In this document: positions 34,417-42,716 of the stretch, in pieces
Numbering within the stretch: position 1 is the first letter of the stretch
Layout: every line of letters begins with the position of its first letter
Assembly (NCBI RefSeq): GCF_052076145.1
Contig: NZ_CP197246.1
Location: forward strand, 6,510,001 to 6,574,000
DNA length: 64,000 nucleotides
Source of the DNA: Kitasatospora sp052076145
Lineage (GTDB): Bacteria > Actinomycetota > Actinomycetes > Streptomycetales > Streptomycetaceae
Direction: 5' to 3'
The notes under the pieces: model-generated
Told to the model about the DNA's origin: nothing
Databases searched by the model: none
Seen by the model: only the letters and a program-made list of their open reading frames with translations
Program-made: the position numbers and the translations under genes

Positions 34417-35013
34417 TCAGCCCGCCGGTACGGGCTCGACCGCTGCCCCGGCCACCGGCTCGACCGCCGAGCGCCGGCGCGCTCGATAGGCGGCCACGTG
34501 CAGCCGGTTGCCGCAGGTCCGGCTGTCGCAGTAGCGGCGCGAGCGGTTGCGGGAGAGGTCGACGAAGACCCGGTCACAGCTGGGCGCCTCGCAGCGGCGC
34601 AGCCGCTCCCGCTCGCCCGCCATCACGATGAAGGCCATCGCCATGCCCAGCTCGGCCGCCAGGTGGTCGCCGAGTGCGGCGTGCGGGGCGAAGTAGTGGA
34701 TGTGCCAGTCGTGCTGGTCGTGGTTGGTCAGCCGGGGCGTGGTGCCCGCGGCGGCCACCACCGAGTTGACCAACTCTGCGGCCCGCCGGGTGGTGTCCGC
34801 CGAGAAGACGGCCCGGAGCTGGCTGCGGAGCGCGTGCACGGCGTCGAGGTCGGCGGCGGTGAGCGAATCGATCTCGCTGATCTCCTGCCGCACGACGAAG
34901 GCACCCAGCGCGTCCAGGTCGGAGAGCTGTTCGCTGCCGCACGCCTCGGGCGAGGTGTTGAGCAGCTCGACCAGAATGCTCAGGGCGCACTCGGTGTCAT
35001 GGGTGATCAGCAC
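34417..35013 (-). CDS. CGNR zinc-finger protein (putative regulator)
   Basis: 198 residues from the GTG at 35013, with GAGGAG upstream. The N-terminal ABATE-type helical domain is followed by a C-terminal zinc finger at about residues 137-178: RRCEAPSCDRVFVDLSRNRSRRYCDSRTCGNRLHVAAYRARR, with four Cys and the eponymous CGNR. CGNR proteins are widespread predicted DNA-binding regulators in actinobacteria, the N-terminal domain probably sensing a ligand. First gene of a two-gene unit with the DsbA-like protein, suggesting redox or stress control by inference only. Confidence 0.88.
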   Translation of the reverse strand: MLITHDTECALSILVELLNTSPEACGSEQLSDLDALGAFVVRQEISEIDSLTAADLDAVHALRSQLRAVFSADTTRRAAELVNSVVAAAGTTPRLTNHDQHDWHIHYFAPHAALGDHLAAELGMAMAFIVMAGERERLRRCEAPSCDRVFVDLSRNRSRRYCDSRTCGNRLHVAAYRARRRSAVEPVAGAAVEPVPAG

Positions 35014-35339
35014 GTGAGGGCTCCTCGCGCGGCGGGGGCGCGGCCCCCGGATCTGTCATCACCGGTGACTCTACCGGGACCGGACGCCGAATCTCCGGCC
35101 CGATGGCGCCCCCGGACACGACGAAGGCGCCCGACACCGTGCCCGGCCGCCCTGGGGAGGGTGGGCCGGGCGCCGTGTCGGGCGCCTTCACGCAGCTGCC
35201 GTGAGTCGTCGGGCCGAGGGCTTCGTAAGGAAGCCGCCGGGGCAGCTCCGGGGCCGCTTGGCGGGCGGCTGGGAGTGCGACCGTGCCCCCGAGTAGGACG
35301 GACGCGGTGGAGAGTGGGAAAGCCCCAGCGCCGGCGCGG
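35014..35339. other. 326-bp gap with a long hairpin
   Basis: Between two minus-strand genes. Its main element is the hairpin at 35123-35189, downstream of ssgB. The part next to 35013 must contain the promoter of the CGNR gene; ATCACCGGTGACTCTACC includes palindrome TCACCGGTGA (35057-35066), a possible operator. No gene is seen. Confidence 0.5.
35123..35189 (-). terminator. Long hairpin terminator after ssgB
   Basis: Perfect 15-bp outer arms GAAGGCGCCCGACAC/GTGTCGGGCGCCTTC (35123-35137, 35175-35189), continued by imperfect GCCCGGCC/GGCCGGGC pairing. Located about 150 bases past the ssgB stop. Confidence 0.7.
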
Positions 35340-35753
35340 TCAGCTTTCGGCGAGGATGTGGGACAGCTCCCTGTCGAGGTCGAAGTGACGGTGTTCGGTG
35401 CCTGGTGGCACGGCGGCGTCGGTGCGCTTGAGGAATGACTCCAGCGCCCGTGCCGGGGCCTCCAGCAGGGCTTCTCCTTCCGGAGAACTCAGGGCGATGC
35501 AGACCACCCCCTGACCGTGGCTGCGCGAGGGCCACACCCGGACGTCGCCGGTACCGGTGGGTCGGTGCAGCCCCTCCGCGAGGAGGTCGCGGGCGAACAC
35601 CCACTCCACGGTCTCGTCGGCACCGGTGTGGAACGTCGCGTGCACGGCATAGGGGTCGGCAGTGTCGTAGCGCAGGCCCGCGGGGACGGGCAGTGACGAC
35701 TCGCTGGACACGATGAGGCGCAGGTGCAGCTCGCAGCTGACCGTGGTGTTCAT
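35340..35753 (-). CDS. ssgB: Sporulation-specific cell division activator SsgB
   Basis: 137 residues from the ATG at 35753, the typical SsgB length. From memory it is nearly identical to S. coelicolor SsgB: TVSCELHLRLIVSSESSLPVPAGLRYDTADPYAVHATFHTG, VEWVFARDLLAEGLHRPTGTGDVRVWPSR, LESFLKRTDAAVPPGTEHRHFDLD. SsgB positions FtsZ at future septa in aerial hyphae and is found in morphologically complex actinomycetes, so it is the best single marker for the host lineage. A stress-sigma-like promoter lies about 60 bases upstream. Confidence 0.96.
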   Translation of the reverse strand: MNTTVSCELHLRLIVSSESSLPVPAGLRYDTADPYAVHATFHTGADETVEWVFARDLLAEGLHRPTGTGDVRVWPSRSHGQGVVCIALSSPEGEALLEAPARALESFLKRTDAAVPPGTEHRHFDLDRELSHILAES

Positions 35754-36213
35754 AAGCGCCAGGGCCTTTCGCTCAGTGTGCGCTCGGGGAATCGCACGTC
35801 GGCGAACGGACCATCCCACCTGAAAGCCCGGTGTAAACCCGTCTGTCCCGATTCGGATGCGAGTCGTACCCCTTCCGGCGCATTGCGGAATCAGTTCGGC
35901 GGCCTCACGGCCCTTACCCCGCGCGGCAACTCGGGCGCTTTCCCCGCATGACTGTACGAAGCGACAATCCTGGGCCGCCCGGAGCCCGGCGGCGGCCGCG
36001 ACGGGAGGGTCGTGACGGGAGGGGACGGAGCGCTCACTGTCAGCACCCGCCCGGTGACCGGACGGGCCGGACGGGCTCGTGGGAGACCGGGCGGGAGGCC
36101 GGGCGGAAGGCCGGGCAGCAGGTCGGGGGAGAGGCTGGGCGGGGGTGCCCGGGGCTCGGCCGACCGGGTGTCCGGAGCACCCTTCGGGATGCGGTAATGT
36201 TTTCCCTGCACCC
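35754..36213. other. 460-bp gap between ssgB and tRNA-Val
   Basis: Contains the putative ssgB promoter (35812-35839) and, at about 36060-36160, a run of degenerate GGCCGGGCGG/GGTCGGGGG repeats of no known function. The -10 for the tRNA gene, TAATGT, is at 36195-36200. No gene is supported. Confidence 0.45.
35812..35839 (-). promoter_or_regulatory. Putative SigH/SigB-type promoter of ssgB
   Basis: On the minus strand GGTTTA is followed, after 16 bases, by GGGATG, resembling the GTTT/GGGTAT consensus of stress sigma factors SigB and SigH. ssgB of S. coelicolor is known to depend on SigH. The match is partial. Confidence 0.4.
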
Positions 36214-36285
36214 GGGCGATTAGCTCAGCGGGAGAGCACTTCGTTCACACCGAAGGGGTCACTGGTTCGATCCCAGTATCGCCCA
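36214..36285 (+). tRNA. tRNA-Val(CAC), copy 1
   Basis: 72-nt cloverleaf: acceptor GGGCGAT/ATCGCCC, anticodon loop TTCACAC (CAC), T loop TTCGATC, discriminator A, no encoded CCA. TAATGT 14 bases upstream is a likely -10. Followed by a strong hairpin. Confidence 0.95.
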
Positions 36286-36298
36286 CCGGAATGCAATG

Positions 36299-36330
36299 TC
36301 GGGCCCCGGCCAATTATGGCCGGGGCCCGA
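36299..36330 (+). terminator. Terminator after tRNA-Val(CAC) copy 1
   Basis: Perfect 14-bp arms TCGGGCCCCGGCCA/TGGCCGGGGCCCGA with an ATTA loop, followed by TGTCTTTAT, a rare near-canonical intrinsic terminator in this window. Confidence 0.85.
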
Positions 36331-36520
36331 TGTCTTTATCGGCATCCGTATCGGCCTTCGGTATCGGCCGTCAGGTCGATCCCGATGTGCGCCCGGCATA
36401 GTTGACCGGCAATCACCTGCCGCGCCCCGTAACGGATCTGGCGCCGGGGAGGCCCACGCCGCCGGGAACGAAGTTGCGGACCACCCGCCAAGTGGTGCTA
36501 ATCTTCTTCTCGTTGCACCG

Positions 36521-36592
36521 GGGCGATTAGCTCAGCGGGAGAGCACTTCGTTCACACCGAAGGGGTCACTGGTTCGATCCCAGTATCGCCCA
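36521..36592 (+). tRNA. tRNA-Val(CAC), copy 2
   Basis: Identical to copy 1 over 72 bases, 307 bases downstream. It has its own -10-like TAATCT at 36499-36504 and its own terminator, so it is a separate transcription unit, not a polycistronic duplicate. Confidence 0.95.
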
Positions 36593-36603
36593 CCCTGGAG
36601 CAA

Positions 36604-36643
36604 CAGCTAGGCCCTGACCGATAGTTCGGTCAGGGCCTAGCTG
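36604..36643. terminator. Bidirectional terminator
   Basis: Perfect 18-bp arms beginning CAGCTAGGCCCTGACCGA with a TAGT loop, between tRNA-Val(CAC) copy 2 and the convergent exonuclease gene. Confidence 0.85.
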
Positions 36644-36647
36644 CGTC

Positions 36648-37484
36648 TCAGGCTGCCGCCTCGCAGTGGTGCGCCGCCGACAGTCGTCGGCCGCAGCCGC
36701 AACGGGCCGGGCGCAGCGGCCAGCTGAAGTCCACCTGCTCCGGAGTGCCCGAGCGGTCGAACCAGTTCTGCAGGCCCCGGGCCTGCGCCGCGTGCCAGAC
36801 GGCCTGTCGCAGCTGGAGCTCGGCGGGGGTGAGCCGGCCCAGCCGGTCGGGGTGCCGGGCGCCCAGGGTGCGGGTCAGCTCCATCGCGGCCACCGCGTCC
36901 GCCGTGGCGTCGTGCGCACCGGTCAGCTCCACGCCGTAGTGCGCGCAGAGGTCGGTGAGGGTGCGACGGCCCTTGCGGTAGCGGTCCACGTGCTTGTCCA
37001 GCACCCGGGGGTCCAGCACCAGCAGCTCAGCGCCGTCCAGCAGGTCGGCGAGCGCCTGCTCCCGGTGCCGACGCAGCTCGCGGTCGAGCAGCGTCAGGTC
37101 GTACGGCGCGTTCATCACCACCAGGGGCACCCCCGCGCGAGCCTGCTCGGCCAGTGCGCGGGCGATCTCGGCGACGACGGTGCGCGGCGGCCTGCCGTGT
37201 GCGCGCACGTACGCGTCGCTGATCCCGTGCACCGCGCGGGCGCTGTCGGGTATCGGCACGCCCGGGTCGGCCAGCCAGGTCATCGCCACCGGCTCGGCGC
37301 CGGGCGCGGGCTGGAGGACGAGCGAGGCCGAGACGATCCGGTCGTGCTCGACGTCCACACCGGTGGTCTCGGTGTCGAAGGACGCGAGCGGAGCCTGCGG
37401 CCAGGGCCGCAGCAGCGGCCGGGGCGGGGGCTCGGGCTCGGTGGACGACGGGGAGAACGGCTGGGATTCCGGAGTGACTGCCAT
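36648..37484 (-). CDS. DEDDh 3'-5' exonuclease (DnaQ-like)
   Basis: 278 residues. The DnaQ/RNase T fold is recognised by Exo I SFDTETTG (about residues 35-42), Exo II VVMNAPYDLTLLDRE and Exo III GAHDATADAVAAMEL with the His five residues before the final Asp. A Pro-rich N-terminal tail precedes the domain. The C-terminal 30 residues hold CGCGRRLSAAHHCE, a possible small metal site. Probably a stand-alone proofreading or RNA/DNA trimming nuclease. Confidence 0.9.
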   Translation of the reverse strand: MAVTPESQPFSPSSTEPEPPPRPLLRPWPQAPLASFDTETTGVDVEHDRIVSASLVLQPAPGAEPVAMTWLADPGVPIPDSARAVHGISDAYVRAHGRPPRTVVAEIARALAEQARAGVPLVVMNAPYDLTLLDRELRRHREQALADLLDGAELLVLDPRVLDKHVDRYRKGRRTLTDLCAHYGVELTGAHDATADAVAAMELTRTLGARHPDRLGRLTPAELQLRQAVWHAAQARGLQNWFDRSGTPEQVDFSWPLRPARCGCGRRLSAAHHCEAAA

Positions 37485-37764
37485 GACCGCCCCTCAGCTG
37501 CCGCAGTGCGGTGCGCGGCGCACCACCGAGGACCAGCGGTGTGCCGCGCACGCGGCTCTTCCGCCTGTCTGATACCGCAGTTGACGCCCCCTCAATCCCG
37601 CTGTGGCGGGCCCCGCGCCGCGATGTCGCGCATTGTGACCGTACGGTTACCGGAGCCCGGTGCGGCGGGGCCGGAGCAGGTGCACGGTCGGGGCGCCGCT
37701 CTCGGTACCATCGTCAACGCAGCGCTGTGCTGCACCACACTGATCCACATGTCAGGAGAGACCG

Positions 37765-39741
37765 GTGACGGACGTCCGGGTAATCATCAGCCGCGAACCC
37801 GATCGGGAAGAGCGCGTGGTGACCACGGGCACTACGGCCGCCGATCTGTTCGCCGACGACCGCTCGATCATCGCGGCGCGGGTCGCGGGTGCGCTCAAGG
37901 ACCTCGCGTACGAGGTGCAGGACGGCGACGAGGTCGAGCCGGTCGAGATCAGCAGCAAGGACGGCCTCGACATCCTGCGGCACTCCACCGCGCACGTGAT
38001 GGCGCAGGCCGTGCAGGAGATCTTCCCGGAGGCCAAGCTCGGCATCGGCCCGCCGATCAAGGACGGCTTCTACTACGACTTCGACGTCGAGAAGCCCTTC
38101 CACCCCGATGACCTCAAGGCCATCGAGAAGAAGATGCAGGAGATCATCAAGAAGGGCCAGAAGTTCGCCCGCCGCGTCGTCACCGACGAGGCCGCGCGCG
38201 CCGAGCTGGCCACTGAGCCGTACAAGCTGGAGCTGATCGGACTCAAGGGCAACGCCTCCTCGGAGGACGGCGCCAGCGTCGAGGTGGGCGGCGCCGAGCT
38301 GACCGTCTACGACAACCTCGACGCCAAGAGCGGCGAGCTGTGCTGGGGCGACCTCTGCCGTGGCCCGCATCTGCCGAGCACCCGGATGATCCCGGCCTTC
38401 AAGATCATGCGGTCGGCCGGTGCGTACTGGCGCGGCAGCGAGAAGAACCCGATGCTCCAGCGCATCTACGGCACCGCCTGGCCGACCAAGGACGAGCTGA
38501 AGGCCCACCTGGACTTCCTGGTCGAGGCCGCCAAGCGTGACCACCGCAAGCTGGGCAGCGAGCTCGACCTCTTCTCCATCCCCGAGGAGATCGGCTCCGG
38601 CCTCGCGGTCTTCCACCCCAAGGGCGGCGTCATGCGCCGGGCCATGGAGGACTACTCGCGCAAGCGGCACGAGGAGTCGGGCTACGAGTTCGTCTACACC
38701 CCGCACGCCACCAAGGGCAGCCTCTTCGAGCTCTCCGGTCACCTCGACTGGTACGCCGACGGCATGTACCCCCCCATGCAGCTCGACGGCGAGAACGACT
38801 ACTACCTCAAGCCGATGAACTGCCCGATGCACAACCTGATCTTCCGCTCCCGGGGGCGCTCCTACCGCGAACTCCCGCTGCGGCTCTTCGAGTTCGGCAC
38901 GGTCTACCGCTACGAGAAGTCCGGCGTGGTGCACGGCCTGACCCGCGCCCGGGGCTTCACCCAGGACGACGCGCACATCTACTGCACCAAGGACCAGATG
39001 GCCGGCGAGCTCGACTCGCTGCTCACCTTCGTCCTGGACCTGCTGCGCGACTACGGCCTGAACGACTTCTACCTGGAGCTCTCGACCCGCGACCCCAAGA
39101 AGTCGGTCGGCTCGGACGAGGACTGGGCGGAGGCCACCCAGGCGCTCGCCGACGCCGCCGAGAAGCAGGGCCTGGAGCTGACCCTCGACCCCGAGGGCGC
39201 GGCCTTCTACGGCCCGAAGATCTCGGTCCAGGCGCGGGACGCGATCGGCCGCACCTGGCAGATGTCGACCATCCAGGTCGACTTCCAGCTGCCGCAGCGG
39301 TTCGAGCTGGAGTTCCAGGGCGCGGACGGCAACCGACAGCGCCCGGTCATGATCCACCGTGCGCTGTTCGGCTCGATCGAGCGGTTCTTCGCGGTGCTGC
39401 TGGAGCACTACGCCGGTGCCATGCCGCCGTGGCTGGCTCCCGTCACCGTGGTCGGCATCCCGATCACCGACGAGCACGTGCCGTACCTCCAGGAGGTCGC
39501 GGCCGAGCTGAAGAAGCGCGGCATCCGCGTCGAGGTGGACGCCTCGGACGACCGGATGCAGAAGAAGATCCGCAACGCCCAGAAGTCCAAGGTGCCGTTC
39601 ATGCTGATCGCGGGTGCCGAGGACATCGCGGCCAACGCCGTGTCGTTCCGCTACCGCAGCGGTGAGCAGAAGAACGGCGTGCCGGTCGCGGACGCCGTCG
39701 CGGAGATCATCGACGCCGTGGAGCGCCGCATCCAGGTGTGA
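37765..39741 (+). CDS. thrS: Threonyl-tRNA synthetase
   Basis: 658 residues from the GTG at 37765 (AGGAGAG upstream). Domains in order: N-terminal TGS (about 1-65), the editing-type second additional domain with HSTAHVMAQAV (about 75-225), the class II catalytic core (FHPKGGVMRRAMEDYSR, YLKPMNCPMHNLIF, FEFGTVYRYEKSGVVHGLTRARGFTQDDAH, VMIHRALFGSIERF) and the C-terminal anticodon-binding domain. No T-box leader is recognised in the 280 bases upstream. First gene of the conserved thrS-HIT-pgsA block. Confidence 0.97.
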   Translation: MTDVRVIISREPDREERVVTTGTTAADLFADDRSIIAARVAGALKDLAYEVQDGDEVEPVEISSKDGLDILRHSTAHVMAQAVQEIFPEAKLGIGPPIKDGFYYDFDVEKPFHPDDLKAIEKKMQEIIKKGQKFARRVVTDEAARAELATEPYKLELIGLKGNASSEDGASVEVGGAELTVYDNLDAKSGELCWGDLCRGPHLPSTRMIPAFKIMRSAGAYWRGSEKNPMLQRIYGTAWPTKDELKAHLDFLVEAAKRDHRKLGSELDLFSIPEEIGSGLAVFHPKGGVMRRAMEDYSRKRHEESGYEFVYTPHATKGSLFELSGHLDWYADGMYPPMQLDGENDYYLKPMNCPMHNLIFRSRGRSYRELPLRLFEFGTVYRYEKSGVVHGLTRARGFTQDDAHIYCTKDQMAGELDSLLTFVLDLLRDYGLNDFYLELSTRDPKKSVGSDEDWAEATQALADAAEKQGLELTLDPEGAAFYGPKISVQARDAIGRTWQMSTIQVDFQLPQRFELEFQGADGNRQRPVMIHRALFGSIERFFAVLLEHYAGAMPPWLAPVTVVGIPITDEHVPYLQEVAAELKKRGIRVEVDASDDRMQKKIRNAQKSKVPFMLIAGAEDIAANAVSFRYRSGEQKNGVPVADAVAEIIDAVERRIQV

Positions 39742-39755
39742 CGCTGATGCGTGCG

Positions 39756-39788
39756 GTGTGGGGCGGACTCGACGAGTCTGCCCCACAC
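39756..39788 (+). terminator. Hairpin after thrS
   Basis: 15-bp arms GTGTGGGGCGGACTC/GAGTCTGCCCCACAC with one G-T pair and a 3-base loop, 14 bases after the stop. Confidence 0.75.
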
Positions 39789-39790
39789 TG

Positions 39791-39819
39791 CTTTGCAAGC
39801 GGCCTACGGCGAATATGCT
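39791..39819 (+). promoter_or_regulatory. Promoter of the HIT gene
   Basis: CTTTGC (39791-39796) and TATGCT (39814-39819) with a 17-base spacer. The -10 ends seven bases before the ATG at 39827, so transcription may begin at the start codon. Confidence 0.5.
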
Positions 39820-39826
39820 GATCAGC

Positions 39827-40375
39827 ATGACGAGTGAGCCGGAAGTGCAGCAGGGCGTGGGGGAGCCGGACGGATTCCGGCGCCTGTGGACCCCCCATCG
39901 GATGGCGTACATCCAGGGCGAGAACAAGCCCACCGGCCCGGCTCCGGACGACGGTTGTCCGTTCTGCTCGATCCCGTCGCTCAGCGACGAGGACGGGCTG
40001 GTCGTGGCCCGGGGGAGTGCGGTGTACGCGGTGCTCAACCTGTACCCGTACAACGGCGGGCACTTGATGGTCGTCCCGTACCGGCACGTGGCCGACTACA
40101 CGGAGTTGGACGAGGCCGAGACGGCGGAGCTCGGCGCGTTCACCAAGAAGGCGATGACGGCGCTGCGAGCCGCCTCCGGGGCGCACGGCTTCAACATCGG
40201 GATGAACCAGGGCGCCGCCGCCGGGGCGGGGATTGCCGCGCACCTGCACCAGCACGTGGTGCCGCGCTGGGGCGGGGACACCAACTTCATGCCGGTGGTC
40301 GGGCACACCAAGGTGCTGCCGCAACTGCTCGCCGACACCCGGAAGATGCTCGCCGAGGCCTGGCCGCAGGGCTGA
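39827..40375 (+). CDS. HIT-family nucleotide hydrolase/phosphorylase
   Basis: 182 residues from the ATG at 39827; an ATG at 39815 lies within the -10 sequence. The zinc-type N-terminal motif DDGCPFCSIPS is followed by the HIT triad HLHQHVVPRWGGD. Homologs at the same place in actinobacteria (between thrS and pgsA) are Ap4A phosphorylase/ADP-forming hydrolases. There is no ribosome binding site and the promoter is adjacent, so a leaderless mRNA is likely. Confidence 0.93.
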   Translation: MTSEPEVQQGVGEPDGFRRLWTPHRMAYIQGENKPTGPAPDDGCPFCSIPSLSDEDGLVVARGSAVYAVLNLYPYNGGHLMVVPYRHVADYTELDEAETAELGAFTKKAMTALRAASGAHGFNIGMNQGAAAGAGIAAHLHQHVVPRWGGDTNFMPVVGHTKVLPQLLADTRKMLAEAWPQG

Positions 40376-40392
40376 CATGACCGGACACAGAG

Positions 40393-40425
40393 CTGGGGCC
40401 CGTGCCGCGACGGCACGGGCCCCAG
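40393..40425. terminator. Bidirectional terminator
   Basis: Perfect 15-bp arms CTGGGGCCCGTGCCG/CGGCACGGGCCCCAG with a 3-base loop, between two convergent genes. Confidence 0.85.
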
Positions 40426-40441
40426 GCGTCTGCGGGCGGGC

Positions 40442-42088
40442 TCAGCCCGCGTCGTAGTTGTCGGCGCGGAAGGGGCGGACGCTCTGCATCTCGGCCTTCA
40501 GGATGCCGCTGCGGAGGGTGAAGCGGTCGACGTTGACGTCGTGCTCCTGCAGGAACTCGACCGTCGCGGCGATCACCGCGTTGACCACCGGGGTCGCGCC
40601 GTAGATGACGTCGTCGGACTTGAAGCGGCTGCCCCACGTCCGGTCGGCCCAGGCGCCCCTGAGCGAGAACGGCTCCGGCAGGGCGATCGAACCGCCGAGC
40701 CAGGAGAGCAGGGTGGGCAGCTTCATGAACGGCGCCCGGACGGCCTGGCGGACGACCTCGTCGTTGTCGACCAGCGGCAGCTGGACAGTCCGGGTCTCCC
40801 AGAACTTGCCGGCCTTCGCGACCTCCTGCTCCTTCGGCTTCGGCTTGGCGCTGAACAGCCCGTGCAGCGGCCCGAGCGCGTACCCGGCGACGGAGACCCG
40901 CAGGGTGTTGCTGAGCACGGTGACGCCGATCAGCAGGGTCGAGACCAACTGGCCGTTGTGCAGCACGAGTTGGGCGGCGAGCCGGTGCCGGGTGTCGGTG
41001 CCGAGGGTCTGCCGGTTGGCGATCTGCTGGATGCCGAAGTCGCGCATCCGGTAGCCGTCCATGTCGGCGCCGGACGGGCGGCCGATCTCGTCCGCGCCCT
41101 CCGGGATGTCCGTCACGACCCACTGCTGCACCGAGACGTGCGGCATGCCGCCGTTCGCGACCTCGCTCTGGCCGAGCCCGCCGAGCTTGGCGGTGATCCG
41201 CCGGGTGAGGTCCCACGGGTGGAAGGCCCGGAAGTCCTGGTGCCCCTCGGCCGGGTGCAGGTCCTCCGCGACCTCCCAGACGCCCCAGCGGACCCCCGCC
41301 CCGAGCACGCCCTTCGAGCCGGCGTAGTGCTGGATGTTGGTCTCCTGCTCGGCCGTCAACCGCTCCAGCTGGGCCCGGAGTTCGTTGGCCCGCTTGTCCA
41401 TGTCGTCCCGGGGGACGGCCTTCGGCACGGTCGCGGCCAGCGCGCTGCCGTCGATCAGGCCGCCCCAGCGGTTCCGGAGGTCGATCACGCTGCGCAGGCA
41501 GATCTGCCTGGCGATGGACCAGCCCGCGATGGGGGCCAGCATCACCACCCGGCAGTAGATCCCGAGCAGCCCGTGCAGCGGGGGCCGCCACGCCAGCAGC
41601 GCCGCCAGGCCGAAGGCCAGCAGCATCACCAGCATGTTGAAGAAGCCCTCGCGGGAGGACGGGCTCGTCCGCTTGAAGTACGCCCGGGAGTAGAACGCGG
41701 CGAGCCAGATCAGCGTGCCCGGCAGGAAGAGCACGCCGCAGATCAGCGTGACCAGCGTCAGCTGCCTGTCCCGGCCCCGGCGCAGCTCCTCGGCGGCGAG
41801 GCAGTGCTCGACCACCATCCGGGTGTCGGTGCCGAAGGAGGGCACCAGCGGGTTGCGCTTGGGCCGCAGGGTCCGGTCGATGACGGCGCGGCTGAAGGCC
41901 TCGCCGATGCTCGGCTTGAAGAGCTCGTTGAACCGGCCCTTCTTGAGCTTCAGACCGGTCAGCTTCTCCAGCTCGTCCACCGGGAGGTCGCGGTAGGCGA
42001 CCGAGGAGAGCAGCTGGGTCACCGCGGTCTGTGGTCCGACATCCGTGCGGGGTATCTGCGCACCCGGGGTCATGTCCAGCTTGGTCAC
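40442..42088 (-). CDS. Uncharacterised multi-pass membrane protein
   Basis: 548 residues from the GTG at 42088, preceded by GGGGAGAA. Soluble N-terminus of about 110 residues, then hydrophobic segments at about 113-135 (LTLVTLICGVLFLPGTLIWLAAF), 152-170 (MLVMLLAFGLAALLAW) and 176-192, a charged central region and further hydrophobic stretches at about 380-410. The C-terminal 150 residues are soluble-like. No family motif is recognised and no partner gene is evident; it converges on the HIT gene and lies inside the conserved block as a lineage-specific insert. Confidence 0.75.
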   Translation of the reverse strand: MTKLDMTPGAQIPRTDVGPQTAVTQLLSSVAYRDLPVDELEKLTGLKLKKGRFNELFKPSIGEAFSRAVIDRTLRPKRNPLVPSFGTDTRMVVEHCLAAEELRRGRDRQLTLVTLICGVLFLPGTLIWLAAFYSRAYFKRTSPSSREGFFNMLVMLLAFGLAALLAWRPPLHGLLGIYCRVVMLAPIAGWSIARQICLRSVIDLRNRWGGLIDGSALAATVPKAVPRDDMDKRANELRAQLERLTAEQETNIQHYAGSKGVLGAGVRWGVWEVAEDLHPAEGHQDFRAFHPWDLTRRITAKLGGLGQSEVANGGMPHVSVQQWVVTDIPEGADEIGRPSGADMDGYRMRDFGIQQIANRQTLGTDTRHRLAAQLVLHNGQLVSTLLIGVTVLSNTLRVSVAGYALGPLHGLFSAKPKPKEQEVAKAGKFWETRTVQLPLVDNDEVVRQAVRAPFMKLPTLLSWLGGSIALPEPFSLRGAWADRTWGSRFKSDDVIYGATPVVNAVIAATVEFLQEHDVNVDRFTLRSGILKAEMQSVRPFRADNYDAG

Positions 42089-42283
42089 GGTGTTCTCCCC
42101 TCCTCCCCTGTCAGCGGCAGGCTACCGTGACGGCGCCCTGCCGCGCGGATGATCGTCTGAACAGCGGTCACATCCGGCCGGGCTCGGGCCTTTTCTGGAG
42201 GGTGCCCACTTTCGGCCCGTTCTGATCCTCCCGGCGGGGGTGCCGGTGCAGGTGGGGCGCTCGGTGGGGAGCATGATGGCGGT

Positions 42284-42703
42284 ATGGCTGAGGTGAAGAG
42301 TTCCGATCCCGTGCTGGTCTTCGACGGCGACTGCGGTTTCTGCGCGACGTCCGTCCGGTTCGCCGAGCGTTACCTGCGGGCGACGCTGGCCTCCGGCGGC
42401 TGGGAGGCGGTGCCGTTCCAGTTCGCGGACCTCCCGGAGCTGGACGCCCGTGCGGGCGGCCGGGGGCTGGTCAGCTGGGAGCGGGCCGAGCGGCAGATCC
42501 TCTGGCTGACGCCGGGCGGTGAGGTGTACGCGGGCGCGCAGGCCGCCGCGCGGCTGCTGATGCGGACGGGCGGAGCCTGGGCGTACCTGGGCGCAGTGCT
42601 CACCCTCGCGCCGGTCCGGCCGGTCGCGGCGGCGCTGTACCGGCTGGTCGCACGCAACCGCCACCGCATGCCGGGGGGCACCCCGGCCTGCGCGATGCGT
42701 TAG
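42284..42703 (+). CDS. DCC-family thiol-disulfide oxidoreductase (DUF393)
   Basis: 139 residues. The DCC motif is at the N-terminus: VLVFDGDCGFCATSVRF, with the CxxC-like DCGFC. The middle has the conserved GEVYAGAQAAARLLMRTGGAW. Members are predicted thiol-disulfide oxidoreductases, some fused to membrane domains; here it is a short soluble form. Its 3' end carries an inverted repeat seen again near apt. Confidence 0.85.
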   Translation: MAEVKSSDPVLVFDGDCGFCATSVRFAERYLRATLASGGWEAVPFQFADLPELDARAGGRGLVSWERAERQILWLTPGGEVYAGAQAAARLLMRTGGAWAYLGAVLTLAPVRPVAAALYRLVARNRHRMPGGTPACAMR

Positions 42704-42716
42704 CCGTCCACGAGGT

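Noticed and set aside
37485..37764. Possible T-box leader before thrS
   Set aside because: No T-box consensus (GGTGG-type antiterminator bulge) is seen; the region is ordinary GC-rich intergenic sequence.
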